Below, in pieces: positions 22,413-30,353 of a DNA stretch of 34,188 nt. This DNA is from Betaproteobacteria bacterium. GTDB taxonomy: Bacteria; Pseudomonadota; Gammaproteobacteria; Burkholderiales; SG8-39. The stretch's first letter is position 1, and each line of letters starts with the position of its first letter. The notes below the pieces were generated by a model. The model saw nothing but the letters and a program-made list of their open reading frames with translations. It did no database searches and was not told where the DNA came from. Both the position numbers and the translations under genes were made by a program. The stretch covers positions 1-34,188 of the forward strand of contig JAOUIL010000030.1 of assembly GCA_029883975.1 (NCBI GenBank). The letters are read 5' to 3'.

Positions 22413-23506
22413 AAGTGCCCATCCTGGATCTCGCCGCCGAGCAGGCGGAGCTCGGCGCGGACATCCGCAAGGCCGTGGAGCGCGTGCTCGCCTCGGGCCA
22501 CTTCATCCTCGGGCCGGAGGGCGCGGCGCTGGAGAGGGAGATCGCCACGCTCTGCGGCGTGCCGCACGCGGTGGCGTGCAACTCCGGCACCGACGCGCTG
22601 CACCTCGCGCTGCGCGCCGCGCGCATCGGCCCGGGCGACGAGGTGCTGACGCCCGCCTTCACGTTCATCGCCACCGCCGAGGCGATCGCCTACGTCGGCG
22701 CGCGGCCGGTGTTCGCCGACATCGACCCGGCGACCTTCAACCTGACGGCGGCGACGCTCGAGCGCGCGCTCACGCCGAAGACGCGCGCCGTGATCGTCGT
22801 GCACCTGTTCGGCCAGTGCGCCGACATGCCGCCGATCGTGGAGCTGTGCCGCAAGCGCGGCCTGGTGCTGGTCGAGGACTGCGCGCAGGCGATCGGCGCC
22901 GACTGGGCGGGCACCGCCGCGGGCGCCTGGGGCGATTTCGGCGGCTTCTCGTTCTACCCGACCAAGAACCTCGGCGCCTACGGCGACGCGGGCCTGGTGA
23001 CCACGCGCGAGGCGAAGCACGACGCGATGCTGAGGATGCTGCGGCACCACGGCAGCAAGGTGACCTACGCGCACGAGGTGATCGGCCTGAACAGCCGCCT
23101 GGACGAGATCCAGGCGGCGATCCTGCGCGTGAAGCTGCCGCACCTCGCGCGCTTCACCGCCGCGCGGCGCGCGCACGCGGCGCGCTACCGCGAGCTGCTC
23201 GCGGGCGCGAAGCTGCAGCTGCCTTTCGAGCACGGCAGGGGCACGCACATCTACCACCAGTTCACCGTGCGCCTCGCCGCGCGCCGCGACGAGGCGCGCA
23301 AGGCGCTCGCCGACGCGGGCATCGCGGCCGGCATCTACTACCCCGTTCCTCTGCACAAGCAGCCGGTGTTCGAGAAGGAGTACGGCAGGATCTCGCTGCC
23401 GGCCTCGGAGGCCGCGGCGCGCGAGGTGCTCTCGCTGCCGATCTACCCGCAGCTCGCCGACGAGCAGCTGCGCCACGTGGCCGCCACGCTGCGCGCTTGC
23501 CTGTAG
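22409..23506 (+). CDS. gnnB: DegT/DnrJ/EryC1 aminotransferase, probable GnnB
   Basis: A 365-residue PLP enzyme of the sugar aminotransferase family: [11 protein letters not shown] start, [39 protein letters not shown], and the PLP lysine in [16 protein letters not shown] (K186). The ending [19 protein letters not shown] is typical. The start overlaps the dehydrogenase stop as ATGA. With it, the enzyme would convert the 3-keto sugar nucleotide to UDP-GlcNAc3N using glutamate, feeding LpxA. The fold is certain; the substrate is inferred from neighbours. The dapF start lies inside its 3' end. Confidence 0.75.
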   Translation: MKVPILDLAAEQAELGADIRKAVERVLASGHFILGPEGAALEREIATLCGVPHAVACNSGTDALHLALRAARIGPGDEVLTPAFTFIATAEAIAYVGARPVFADIDPATFNLTAATLERALTPKTRAVIVVHLFGQCADMPPIVELCRKRGLVLVEDCAQAIGADWAGTAAGAWGDFGGFSFYPTKNLGAYGDAGLVTTREAKHDAMLRMLRHHGSKVTYAHEVIGLNSRLDEIQAAILRVKLPHLARFTAARRAHAARYRELLAGAKLQLPFEHGRGTHIYHQFTVRLAARRDEARKALADAGIAAGIYYPVPLHKQPVFEKEYGRISLPASEAAAREVLSLPIYPQLADEQLRHVAATLRACL

Positions 23507-24312
23507 TCGCGTTCACCAAGATGGAGGGCGCGGGCAACGACTTCGTCGTGCTCGACGCGACGCGCGAGCCTTTCGCCCTGGCGCGCGAGCAGCTGCGGCG
23601 CCTCGCCGACCGGCATTTCGGCGTCGGCTGCGACCAGGTGCTGGTGGTGCAGAAAGCCAAGGACCCGCGCAACGACTTCGGCTACCGCATCTTCAACGCC
23701 GACGGCGGCGAGGTCGAGCAGTGCGGCAACGGCGCGCGCTGCTTCGTGAAGTACGTGCGCGCCCGGGGCCTGACGGGCAAGAACGAGATCCGCGTCGAGA
23801 CGCTGGGCGGCGTGATCGTGCCGCGGCTGGAGGACGACGGCGAGGTGAGCGTGGACATGGGGCCGCCGCGCCTGGACGCGCCGCTCGTGCAGCCGCTCGA
23901 GGTGGGCGGCGCGCGCGTAGAGCTCGCCGTCCTTTCCATGGGCAACCCGCACGCGGTGCAGCTGGTGGCCGACGTGGACGCCGCGCCGGTCGCCACGCAG
24001 GGCCCGCAGCTCGAGCACCACGCGCGCTTTCCCGACCGCGTGAACGCCGGCTTCATGCAGGTGGTGGACCGCCACGCGCTGCGGCTGCGCGTCTGGGAGC
24101 GCGGCGCAGGCGAGACGCTCTCCTGCGGCACCGGCGCGTGCGCGGCGGCCGTGGCGGGCATGGCGCGCGGGCTGCTCGATTCCCCGGTGCGCGTGCAAAC
24201 GCGCGGCGGAGCGTTGACCATCGCTTGGGCGGGCGGCGACAATGCCGTCTGGATGAAGGGCCCCGCGCGCACCGTGTTCGAGGGCCGCATCGACCTGCAA
24301 GGGCCGCCATGA
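23497..24312 (+). CDS. dapF: Diaminopimelate epimerase
   Basis: A 271-residue enzyme that converts LL- to meso-diaminopimelate for lysine and peptidoglycan. The two catalytic cysteines are visible: C76 in [16 protein letters not shown] and C210 in [13 protein letters not shown]. The N-terminus [18 protein letters not shown] matches DapF, whose conserved strand precedes KM-G-GNDF; starting at ATG 23521 would remove that strand, so I choose TTG 23497, which overlaps the aminotransferase stop by 10 bp. The stop overlaps the next ATG as ATGA. Length is normal. Confidence 0.95.
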   Translation: MPVVAFTKMEGAGNDFVVLDATREPFALAREQLRRLADRHFGVGCDQVLVVQKAKDPRNDFGYRIFNADGGEVEQCGNGARCFVKYVRARGLTGKNEIRVETLGGVIVPRLEDDGEVSVDMGPPRLDAPLVQPLEVGGARVELAVLSMGNPHAVQLVADVDAAPVATQGPQLEHHARFPDRVNAGFMQVVDRHALRLRVWERGAGETLSCGTGACAAAVAGMARGLLDSPVRVQTRGGALTIAWAGGDNAVWMKGPARTVFEGRIDLQGPP

Positions 24313-24953
24313 CCGCAGAAGAAGTCGCCCAGTTTTTCCGCACGCACCCGCAGTTCTTCGACCAGCATCCCGAGCTGCTCGAATCCATCTTCGTGACGCA
24401 TCCCTACGGCGGGCGCGCGATCCCGCTCGCCGAGCGCCAGATCCTGTCGCTGCGCGAGAAGGTGAAGCTGCTCGAGGGCAAGCTCGCGGAGCTGATCCGC
24501 TTCGGCGAGGCGAACGACGCCATCAGCGAGAAGGTGCACCGCCTCGCCATGGGGCTCGCGGCCGCGCGCGATTTCGCGGCCGCCGTGCAGGCGCTGCATT
24601 TCCACCTGCGCGAGGATTTCTCCGTGCCGCACGTCGCGCTGCGGCTCTGGGGGCGCGCGCTGCCGGCGGACGCGCCCGAAGCCGCGCCGGTGGAGGACGC
24701 GCTGCGCGCGCAGGTCGAGGCGATGGGCGCGCCGCAGTGCGGCCCGGCCGCGGCGAGCCCGTTCCTCGCCTGGTTCGGCGACGCGCGCGAGCACATCCGC
24801 TCGCTGGCGCTCGTGCCGCTCGGGCAGACGCGGGCCGTCGGCCTGCTCGCGCTCGGCAGCGAGGACGCGCAGCGCTTCTACGCCGAGATGGGAACGCTGT
24901 ACCTGCGCCGCATCGGCGAGCTCACCGCGGCGGCGCTCGCCGCGCGGCTCTAG
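24309..24953 (+). CDS. DUF484 family protein
   Basis: A 214-residue soluble protein. The N-terminus [32 protein letters not shown] (here split: [19 protein letters not shown]) followed by [20 protein letters not shown] is diagnostic for DUF484, a GAF-like family usually encoded between dapF and xerC. The C-terminal half ([35 protein letters not shown], given in part) is the GAF-like core. Its biochemical role is unknown. The xerC gene begins 14 bases after its stop. Confidence 0.93.
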   Translation: MTAEEVAQFFRTHPQFFDQHPELLESIFVTHPYGGRAIPLAERQILSLREKVKLLEGKLAELIRFGEANDAISEKVHRLAMGLAAARDFAAAVQALHFHLREDFSVPHVALRLWGRALPADAPEAAPVEDALRAQVEAMGAPQCGPAAASPFLAWFGDAREHIRSLALVPLGQTRAVGLLALGSEDAQRFYAEMGTLYLRRIGELTAAALAARL

Positions 24954-24967
24954 CGGGGAGCGCGGCC

Positions 24968-25864
24968 ACGCATCCGGACCGGCCCGCGGTCCAGGAATAC
25001 CTCGGCGCGCTCGCGCACCAGCGCCGCCTCGCGCCGCGCAGCCTGGCGATCTACGGGCGCAACCTCGACGTGCTGCTCGAGCTGCTGGACGGCGGGCGTC
25101 TCGCGCAGCTCGACGGGGCGCAGGTGCGCCGCTACGTCGCGCAGATGCACGCGCGCGGCCTCGCGCCGCGCTCGCTGGCGAGCCTGCTGTCGGCCTGGCG
25201 CGGGCTGTACCGGTGGCTTGCGCGCCACAAGGGGTTCGGCGCGAACCCGGTGGACGGCGTGCGCGCGCCCAAGCCCGGGCGGCGCCTGCCCAAGGCGCTC
25301 TCGGTGGAGCAGGTCGGCCGGCTGCTCGAGCCCGCGGCGGCGGACACGCCGGCGGCGGCGCGCGACGCGGCGATGTTCGAGCTGCTGTACTCCTCGGGGC
25401 TGCGCCTGGCCGAGCTCGTGGCGCTCGACCTGGAAGACGGCCGGCTCGACCTGCGCGAGAGCGAGGTCACGGTGACCGGCAAGGGCGCGAAGACGCGCAC
25501 CGTGCCCGTGGGCACGCGCGCGCGCGCTGCGCTCGCCGCCTGGATCGGCGCGCGCGCGCAGCTTGCCGCGCCCGGCGAGAAGGCCCTGTTCGTGGGCGCG
25601 CGCGGCCGGCGCATCGCGCCCGGCGTGGTCGAGCGCCAGCTGGCGCGGCTCGCCGCGCGCCAGGGGATCGCGGGGCGGCTGCACCCGCACATGCTGCGCC
25701 ACTCGTTCGCCTCGCACGTGCTGCAGTCCTCGCAGGACCTGCGCGCGGTGCAGGAGATGCTCGGCCACGCGAGCATCGCAACGACGCAGGTCTACACGCA
25801 TCTCGACTACCAGGCGCTGGCGAAGGTATACGACGCCGCGCATCCGCGGGCGAAGAAGAAATGA
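24968..25864 (+). CDS. xerC: Tyrosine recombinase XerC, apparently starting at ACG
   Basis: A 298-residue tyrosine recombinase that with XerD resolves chromosome dimers at dif. Catalytic residues: R146 in YSSGLRLAELVAL, the HPHMLRHSF block (H241, R244), H267 in LGHASIATT, and nucleophile Y276 in QVYTHLD. The N-terminal SAM-like domain begins VQEYLGALAHQRRL. No ATG, GTG or TTG exists in this frame between 24740 and 25143, although the full domain needs a start near 24970. ACG 24968 has GGGGAG seven bases upstream and gives the family's usual length, so it is the best start; an ATG-to-ACG change or a base error is equally possible. The stop overlaps the rlmI ATG. Confidence 0.9.
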   Translation, partial: THPDRPAVQEYLGALAHQRRLAPRSLAIYGRNLDVLLELLDGGRLAQLDGAQVRRYVAQMHARGLAPRSLASLLSAWRGLYRWLARHKGFGANPVDGVRAPKPGRRLPKALSVEQVGRLLEPAAADTPAAARDAAMFELLYSSGLRLAELVALDLEDGRLDLRESEVTVTGKGAKTRTVPVGTRARAALAAWIGARAQLAAPGEKALFVGARGRRIAPGVVERQLARLAARQGIAGRLHPHMLRHSFASHVLQSSQDLRAVQEMLGHASIATTQVYTHLDYQALAKVYDAAHPRAKKK

Positions 25865-27048
25865 GCGCCCTGATCCTCAAGCAGGGGCGCGAGAAGTCGC
25901 TGCTGCGCCGCCACCCGTGGATCTTCTCCGGGGCGGTGGAGCGCGTCGCGGGCAAGCCCGCGCCGGGCGAGACGGTCGAGGTAAAGAGCGCCTCGGGCGC
26001 GCTGCTCGCGCACGCCGCCTGGAGCCCGAAGTCGCAGATCCGCGCGCGCGTGTGGAGCTTCGCGCCGCAGGAAGCGATCGACGCCGGTTTCTTCAGGCGG
26101 CGCGTCGCCGCCGCGGTGGCGATGCGCGCGGCGCTCGCCGCCGCGAAGCACAGCAACGCCCTGCGCCTCGTGCACGGCGAGTCCGACGGCCTGCCGGGGG
26201 TGGTGGTCGACCGCTACGCCGACGTGCTGGTCGCGCAGTTCCTGTCGGCGGGCGCGGAGCGCTGGCGCGAGGCGATCCTCGATGCGCTGGTGGAGGAAAC
26301 GCATTGCGAGGCCGTGTACGAGCGCTCCGACGCCGAGGTGCGAAAGCTCGAGGGGCTGGAGGCGCGCGCCGGCTTCGCCCGCGGAAATCGCGAGGCGCGG
26401 CGCTGCCCGATCATCGAGTACGGGCTCAATTTCCGCGTGGACGTGGAGGAAGGGCAGAAGACCGGCTTCTTCCTCGACCAGCGCGAGAACCGCCAGCGCG
26501 TGCGCGCGCTCGCCGCGGGGCGGGAGGTGCTCGACGGCTTCTGCTACACGGGCGGATTCGCCATCGCCGCGGCCGCGGGCGGCGCGAAGCGCGTGCTCGC
26601 GCTCGAGAGCTCGGCGCCGGCGCTGGAAGTGGCGCGCGACAACCTCGCCGCCAACCCGCTCGACGCGGCGAAGGTCGAGTTCGTCAAGGCGGACGTGTTC
26701 GCGCACCTGCGCGCGTTGCGCGACGGGGGCGCGAGGTTCGGCCTCGTGGTGCTCGACCCGCCGAAGTTCGCGCCCACCGCCGCGCAGGCGAAGAACGCCG
26801 CGCGCGCCTACAAGGATGTGAACCTGCTCGCGTTCAAGCTGCTCGCGCCGGGCGGGCTGCTCGCCACCTTCTCCTGCTCGGGCGGCGTGTCGGGCGAGCT
26901 GTTCCAGTCGATCGTCGCCGGCGCCGCGCTCGACGCGGGGGCGGAGGCCGCGATCCTCGAGCGCTTCCACGCCGCGCCCGACCACCCCGTGGCGCTCGAG
27001 TTCCCGGAGGGCGAGTACCTCAAGGGCCTGCTGGTGGTGCGTAAATAG
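25861..27048 (+). CDS. rlmI: 23S rRNA (cytosine-C5) methyltransferase RlmI
   Basis: A 395-residue SAM-dependent enzyme expected to methylate C1962 of 23S rRNA. N-terminal PUA domain (LILKQGREKSLLRRHPWIFSGAVE, shown in part), central RSDAEVRKLEGL and VDVEEGQKTGFFLDQRENR, SAM-binding VLDGFCYTGGFAIAAA, LVVLDPPKFAPTA, and the catalytic Cys segment TFSCSGGVSGELF. Domain order and length are those of RlmI/COG1092. The start overlaps the xerC stop as ATGA, continuing the dapF to rlmI transcription unit. Confidence 0.95.
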   Translation: MSALILKQGREKSLLRRHPWIFSGAVERVAGKPAPGETVEVKSASGALLAHAAWSPKSQIRARVWSFAPQEAIDAGFFRRRVAAAVAMRAALAAAKHSNALRLVHGESDGLPGVVVDRYADVLVAQFLSAGAERWREAILDALVEETHCEAVYERSDAEVRKLEGLEARAGFARGNREARRCPIIEYGLNFRVDVEEGQKTGFFLDQRENRQRVRALAAGREVLDGFCYTGGFAIAAAAGGAKRVLALESSAPALEVARDNLAANPLDAAKVEFVKADVFAHLRALRDGGARFGLVVLDPPKFAPTAAQAKNAARAYKDVNLLAFKLLAPGGLLATFSCSGGVSGELFQSIVAGAALDAGAEAAILERFHAAPDHPVALEFPEGEYLKGLLVVRK

Positions 27049-27073
27049 GGACAGACCTCATTTTTCTCATTTG
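27048..27073 (+). repeat. Half copy of a GGGACAG palindromic element
   Basis: GGGACAGACCTCATTTTTCT followed by CATTTG, starting at the last base of the rlmI stop codon. It matches one arm of the palindrome at 27780-27831 in 25 of 26 bases. The pairing arm is absent here. Confidence 0.75.
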
Positions 27074-27105
27074 GCTGTCATGAACTCGTGGGAGGCTCGA
27101 CTACC

Positions 27106-27780
27106 ATGACGATGAGATCCGAGAGCGCATGCTTGGGTGCCGCACTGCAGCGCCGCGATTTCCTCTCCGGCTCGGCGGCCCTCGCCGCGGGCGCTCTGCT
27201 GCCGCTCGGCGCGCTGGCGCAGTCTTCCGGCCGCATCCAAGCGCTGCGCGGCGAGGTGCGCGTGAACGGCAAGCGCATCGGCGCGGATGCCGTCATCCGC
27301 ACGGGCGACCTGGTGCAGACCCTGGCGGACGGCTTCGTGCTGTTCGCCGTGGGCAGCGATGCTTTCATGCTGCGCGCGGGCAGCGAGCTGCGCCTCGCGC
27401 CGGGCCCGGAGCCCTTCTTCGTCACGGGCCTGCGCGTGCTCACCGGCGCGCTTGGCGCAGTGTTCGGCCGGCGCGCGCAGGGGGACGTGCGCATCGTCAC
27501 GCCCACCGTCACCGCGGGCATCCGCGGCACCGGCTGCTACGTGGAAGCGCGCCACGACAGCACCTACTTCTGCACCTGCTATGGCACGATCGCCATGGCC
27601 TCGAACGCCAATCCGCGCGAGCGCGTGACCGCCACCACCCGCCACCACGACGCCCCGCAGCTCTTCTACGCCACGCCGCGCCAGGGCTCCTACATCGCCG
27701 CCGCCGCAATGGAAACGCATGGCGACGACGAGCTCGAGGCGCTGGAAAAGGCCGTCGGCCGCCGCCCGCCCTGGAAATAG
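27106..27780 (+). CDS. Tat-exported FecR-domain protein
   Basis: A 224-residue protein. The N-terminus carries a twin-arginine signal (QRRDFLSGSAALAAGALLP ... ALA|Q), unusual for FecR proteins. The rest is a FecR domain: GEVRVNGKRIGADAVIRTGD, then GSDAFMLRAGSELRLAPG, VLTGALGAVFGRR, VRIVTPTVTAGIRGTGCYVE. The C-terminal FCTCYGTIAMAS holds two Cys two apart. No sigma/FecI partner or TonB receptor is adjacent, so this is a stand-alone periplasmic FecR-domain protein of unknown role. ATG 27106 has GGGAGG (27090-27095) at 10-base spacing; an in-frame GTG at 27088 precedes that site. Both flanks carry the GGGACAG element. Confidence 0.85.
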   Translation: MTMRSESACLGAALQRRDFLSGSAALAAGALLPLGALAQSSGRIQALRGEVRVNGKRIGADAVIRTGDLVQTLADGFVLFAVGSDAFMLRAGSELRLAPGPEPFFVTGLRVLTGALGAVFGRRAQGDVRIVTPTVTAGIRGTGCYVEARHDSTYFCTCYGTIAMASNANPRERVTATTRHHDAPQLFYATPRQGSYIAAAAMETHGDDELEALEKAVGRRPPWK

Positions 27781-27831
27781 GGACAGACTCCATTTTTCTC
27801 ATCTGCAGATGAGAAAAATGAGGTCTGTCCC
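27780..27831. repeat. 52-bp GGGACAG palindromic element
   Basis: Two 26-base arms (GGGACAGACTCCATTTTTCT plus CATCTG, and its mirror) pair at 24 of 26 positions around CTGCAG. It starts at the last base of the FecR gene's stop codon. It resembles the REP-type intergenic palindromes mobilised by REP-associated tyrosine transposases; no such transposase is in the window. It can also act as a terminator. Confidence 0.85.
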
Positions 27832-27835
27832 CATT

Positions 27836-27841
27836 TATACT
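27836..27841 (+). promoter_or_regulatory. -10 element of the cobW/znu operon
   Basis: TATACT, five of six matches to the consensus, ends six bases before the ATG at 27848 and starts four bases after the palindromic element. There is no Shine-Dalgarno sequence, so the message would be leaderless. A -35 would have to lie inside the palindrome; none is clear. Confidence 0.4.
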
Positions 27842-27847
27842 GCTGCC

Positions 27848-28825
27848 ATGCAACAGGACCAGATGGTGCCGGTGACGATCCTCACCGGCTTTCTCGGCGC
27901 GGGCAAGACAACGCTCCTGAACCGCATCCTCAAGGAGGACCACGGGCAGAAGATCGCCGTGATCGAGAACGAGTTCGGCGAGGTCGGCGTGGACAGCGAC
28001 CTGATCGAGAAGTCCGACGAGCAGATCGTCGAGATGAACAACGGCTGCATCTGCTGCACCGTGCGCGGCGACCTGATCCGCATCCTCGGCACGCTCAAGG
28101 AGCGCCGCGGCAGCGGCGAACTCAAGTTCGACCGCGTGGTGATCGAGACCACCGGCATGGCCGACCCGGGCCCCGTCGCGCAGACCTTCTTCACCGACGA
28201 GGAGATCGGCAACTACTACCTGCTCGACTCCATCCTCACGGTGGTGGACGCGAAGCACGCGCACAAGCAGCTCGACGAGTTCCACGAGGCGCAGGAGCAG
28301 GTGGGCTTCGCCGACCGGATCCTCATGTCGAAGACCGACCTGGTGACGGAAGACGACGTGAAGGCGCTGGTCGAGCGCCTGAAGCACATGAACCCGCGCG
28401 CGCCGGTCAAGAAAGTGCATTTCGGCGAGGCGCCGATCGAGGAGATCCTCGACATCCGCGGCTTCAACCTGAACGCGATCCTCGAGCTCGACCCCGAGTT
28501 CCTGGTGGATGCGCACCACGACCACCACGACCAGGTGGCCTCATTCGTGTTCCGCTCCGACAAGCCTTTCGACGGCGACAAGCTGGAGAATTTCCTCTCC
28601 GGCATGATCCAGGTCTACGGGCCTGATCTCCTGCGCTACAAGGGCGTGCTGTGGATGAAGGGGAAGAGCAACCGCGTCGTCTTCCAGGGCGTGCACATGA
28701 TGATGGGCGGCGACATGGGCAAGCCCTGGGCGAAGGGCGAGAAGAAGTCCTCGATCCTGGTCTTCATCGGCAAGAACCTGCCCAAGGACCTGTTCCTCGC
28801 CGGGCTGGAGCAGTGCTTAGCGTAA
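27848..28825 (+). CDS. COG0523 (CobW/YjiA-type) metal-chaperone GTPase
   Basis: A 325-residue G3E GTPase: Walker A GFLGAGKTTL (14-23), ENEFGEVGVDS switch, the metal-binding CxCC motif GCICCTVRGDL (C67, C69, C70), Walker B region VVIETTGMADPGP, and base recognition SKTDL. A His-rich stretch AHHDHHDQ (near 220) and the C-terminal CobW_C domain (KGVLWMKGKSNRVVFQGVH, in part) complete it. COG0523 proteins deliver zinc or other metals to target enzymes, often under Zur control. First gene of an operon with ZnuA- and ZnuB-like proteins, so zinc is the likely metal. No clear Zur box is seen; only 67 bases precede it, mostly palindrome. Confidence 0.93.
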   Translation: MQQDQMVPVTILTGFLGAGKTTLLNRILKEDHGQKIAVIENEFGEVGVDSDLIEKSDEQIVEMNNGCICCTVRGDLIRILGTLKERRGSGELKFDRVVIETTGMADPGPVAQTFFTDEEIGNYYLLDSILTVVDAKHAHKQLDEFHEAQEQVGFADRILMSKTDLVTEDDVKALVERLKHMNPRAPVKKVHFGEAPIEEILDIRGFNLNAILELDPEFLVDAHHDHHDQVASFVFRSDKPFDGDKLENFLSGMIQVYGPDLLRYKGVLWMKGKSNRVVFQGVHMMMGGDMGKPWAKGEKKSSILVFIGKNLPKDLFLAGLEQCLA

Positions 28826-29100
28826 GACGCATCCTCGGCGCGCTGCTCGTCGCGGTGCTGCTCGCGGCGCAGCAGGCCGCGCTCGAGCACCCGCTGTGGC
28901 ACGTCGGCACGGCCGACGAGCAGTCCCCGCTGTGCGCGCAGCACGACGCGCTCGGCACGGTGCTCGGCGCGATCGACTGCGCTGCCGTGGTCTTCACCGA
29001 AGAAGCGCCGGCCGCGGCGGCCGTCGCCGCCGTCGTTCCCTCGGCGCGCGCCGGCGCGCCGCTCGAGCCCTCCTCGCGAGGTCCGCCCACTCTCCTCTGA
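28813..29100 (+). CDS. Small secreted protein in the metal operon
   Basis: A 95-residue protein from GTG 28813, inside the GTPase gene's last codons (13-bp overlap). The N-terminus RRILGALLVAVLLAAQQAALEHP is a signal peptide or membrane anchor. Scattered His and Cys (EHPLWHV, LCAQHDALG, AIDC) could bind metal; an Ala/Pro-rich tail follows. I do not recognise the family; DUF2946-like small secreted proteins have a similar layout. Coupling to the GTPase and position before the outer-membrane barrel suggest a periplasmic metal-related role. Confidence 0.65.
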   Translation: MLSVRRILGALLVAVLLAAQQAALEHPLWHVGTADEQSPLCAQHDALGTVLGAIDCAAVVFTEEAPAAAAVAAVVPSARAGAPLEPSSRGPPTLL

Positions 29101-29114
29101 AGCGGTGGTTCGGG

Positions 29115-29135
29115 CGCGCCGGTCCTGCCGGCGCG
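29115..29135 (+). promoter_or_regulatory. Intercistronic hairpin before the outer-membrane barrel gene
   Basis: CGCGCCGG / CCGGCGCG arms (8 bp) around a TCCTG loop. No T tract follows, so it is more likely an mRNA processing or stability hairpin than a terminator. A strong GAGGAGG ribosome-binding site follows at 29153-29159. Confidence 0.5.
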
Positions 29136-29165
29136 CGTTGACGATCCCTTTCGAGGAGGCATTTC

Positions 29166-30344
29166 ATGCAACGCAAGTTGTGGTGCGCCGCGGCGCTCGC
29201 CGCGGCGGTCGCGCCCGCGCAGGCGCAGGTGGGCGGCGCCAAGGCGTTCAATCCCGACATCTCTCTCATCCTGCAGGGCACGGCAGCCTCGAGCTCGCAG
29301 GATCCCGAGAACTATCGCATCGACGGCTTCGCGCCCTCGGGCGGCGAGGTCGGCCCGGCCGAGCGCGGCTTCAGCCTGGGCGAATCGGAGCTGACGATCT
29401 CGGCGAGCATCGACCCGTACTTCCGCGGCTACATGACCGCGGCGCTCACGCCCGAGAACGAAGTCGAGGTGGAGGAGGCGTACTTCCAGACGCTCGCGCT
29501 GGGACGCGGCTTCACGCTGAAGGGCGGGCGGTTCCTGTCCGGCATCGGCTACCAGAACGAGATCCACCAGCACGCCTGGGACTTCCAGGATGCGCCGCTG
29601 CCGTACAAGGCGTTCCTCGGCGGGCGCTACAACGACGACGGCGTGCAGCTGCGCTGGCTCGCGCCGACCGACCTGTTCGTCGAGCTCGGCGCCGAGGCCG
29701 GCCGCGGCCGCCCGTTTCCCGCGACCGAGGAAAGCCGCAACGGCGCGAACGCGGCGAGCCTGTTCGCGCACCTGGGCGGCGACGTCGGCGCGAGCACCGC
29801 CTGGCGCGCGGGGCTGTCGTACCTGCGCGCGACGCCCGAGGAGCGCTCGTTCGAGGACGGCGGCGTCACGCAGTCGTTCACCGGTACGAGCGAGCTGTGG
29901 ATCGCCGATTTCATCCTCAAGTGGGCGCCGAACGGCAACCCCACGCAGACCAACTTCAAGCTGCAAGGCGAGGTCTTCCGCTCGAAAGAGAATGGCGAGC
30001 TCGGCTACGACGACGGCGTGGCGCCCGCCACCGGCGACTACGCGAGCCGCCAGTCGGGCTGGTACCTGCAGGCGGTCTACCAGTTCATGCCGCGCTGGCG
30101 CGCCGGCCTGCGCTTGGACCGGCTGGATCGTGGCACGGTGGACACCGCCGTCCCCTTGGCGGGCCCGCTCGCGGTCGAGCACGATCCCTCGCGCGTCACG
30201 GCGATGATCGACTGGAGCGGCTCGGAGTTCAGCCGCCTGCGTCTGCAGTACGCGGAGGACAAGTCGCGCGCCGACGCCACCGACCGGCAGGTGCTGGTGC
30301 AGTACATCTTCAGCCTGGGCGCGCACGGCGCCCACAAGTTCTAG
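29166..30344 (+). CDS. Outer-membrane beta-barrel protein of the metal operon
   Basis: A 392-residue protein with a signal peptide (MQRKLWCAAALAAAVAPAQAQ). The remainder alternates hydrophobic and polar residues as in a porin-like barrel: FSLGESELTISASIDPYFRGYM, GRGFTLKGGRFLSGIGYQNE (in part), FVELGAEAGRG, WYLQAVYQFMPRWRAGLRLD, and the ending RQVLVQYIFSLGAHGAHKF with a C-terminal Phe. A His-containing segment EIHQHAWDFQD could bind metal. No TonB box is seen, so it is unlike ZnuD. Its place between the GTPase and ZnuA genes suggests metal passage across the outer membrane. GAGGAGG lies six bases before ATG. Confidence 0.82.
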   Translation: MQRKLWCAAALAAAVAPAQAQVGGAKAFNPDISLILQGTAASSSQDPENYRIDGFAPSGGEVGPAERGFSLGESELTISASIDPYFRGYMTAALTPENEVEVEEAYFQTLALGRGFTLKGGRFLSGIGYQNEIHQHAWDFQDAPLPYKAFLGGRYNDDGVQLRWLAPTDLFVELGAEAGRGRPFPATEESRNGANAASLFAHLGGDVGASTAWRAGLSYLRATPEERSFEDGGVTQSFTGTSELWIADFILKWAPNGNPTQTNFKLQGEVFRSKENGELGYDDGVAPATGDYASRQSGWYLQAVYQFMPRWRAGLRLDRLDRGTVDTAVPLAGPLAVEHDPSRVTAMIDWSGSEFSRLRLQYAEDKSRADATDRQVLVQYIFSLGAHGAHKF

Positions 30345-30353
30345 GAGGCCGCC

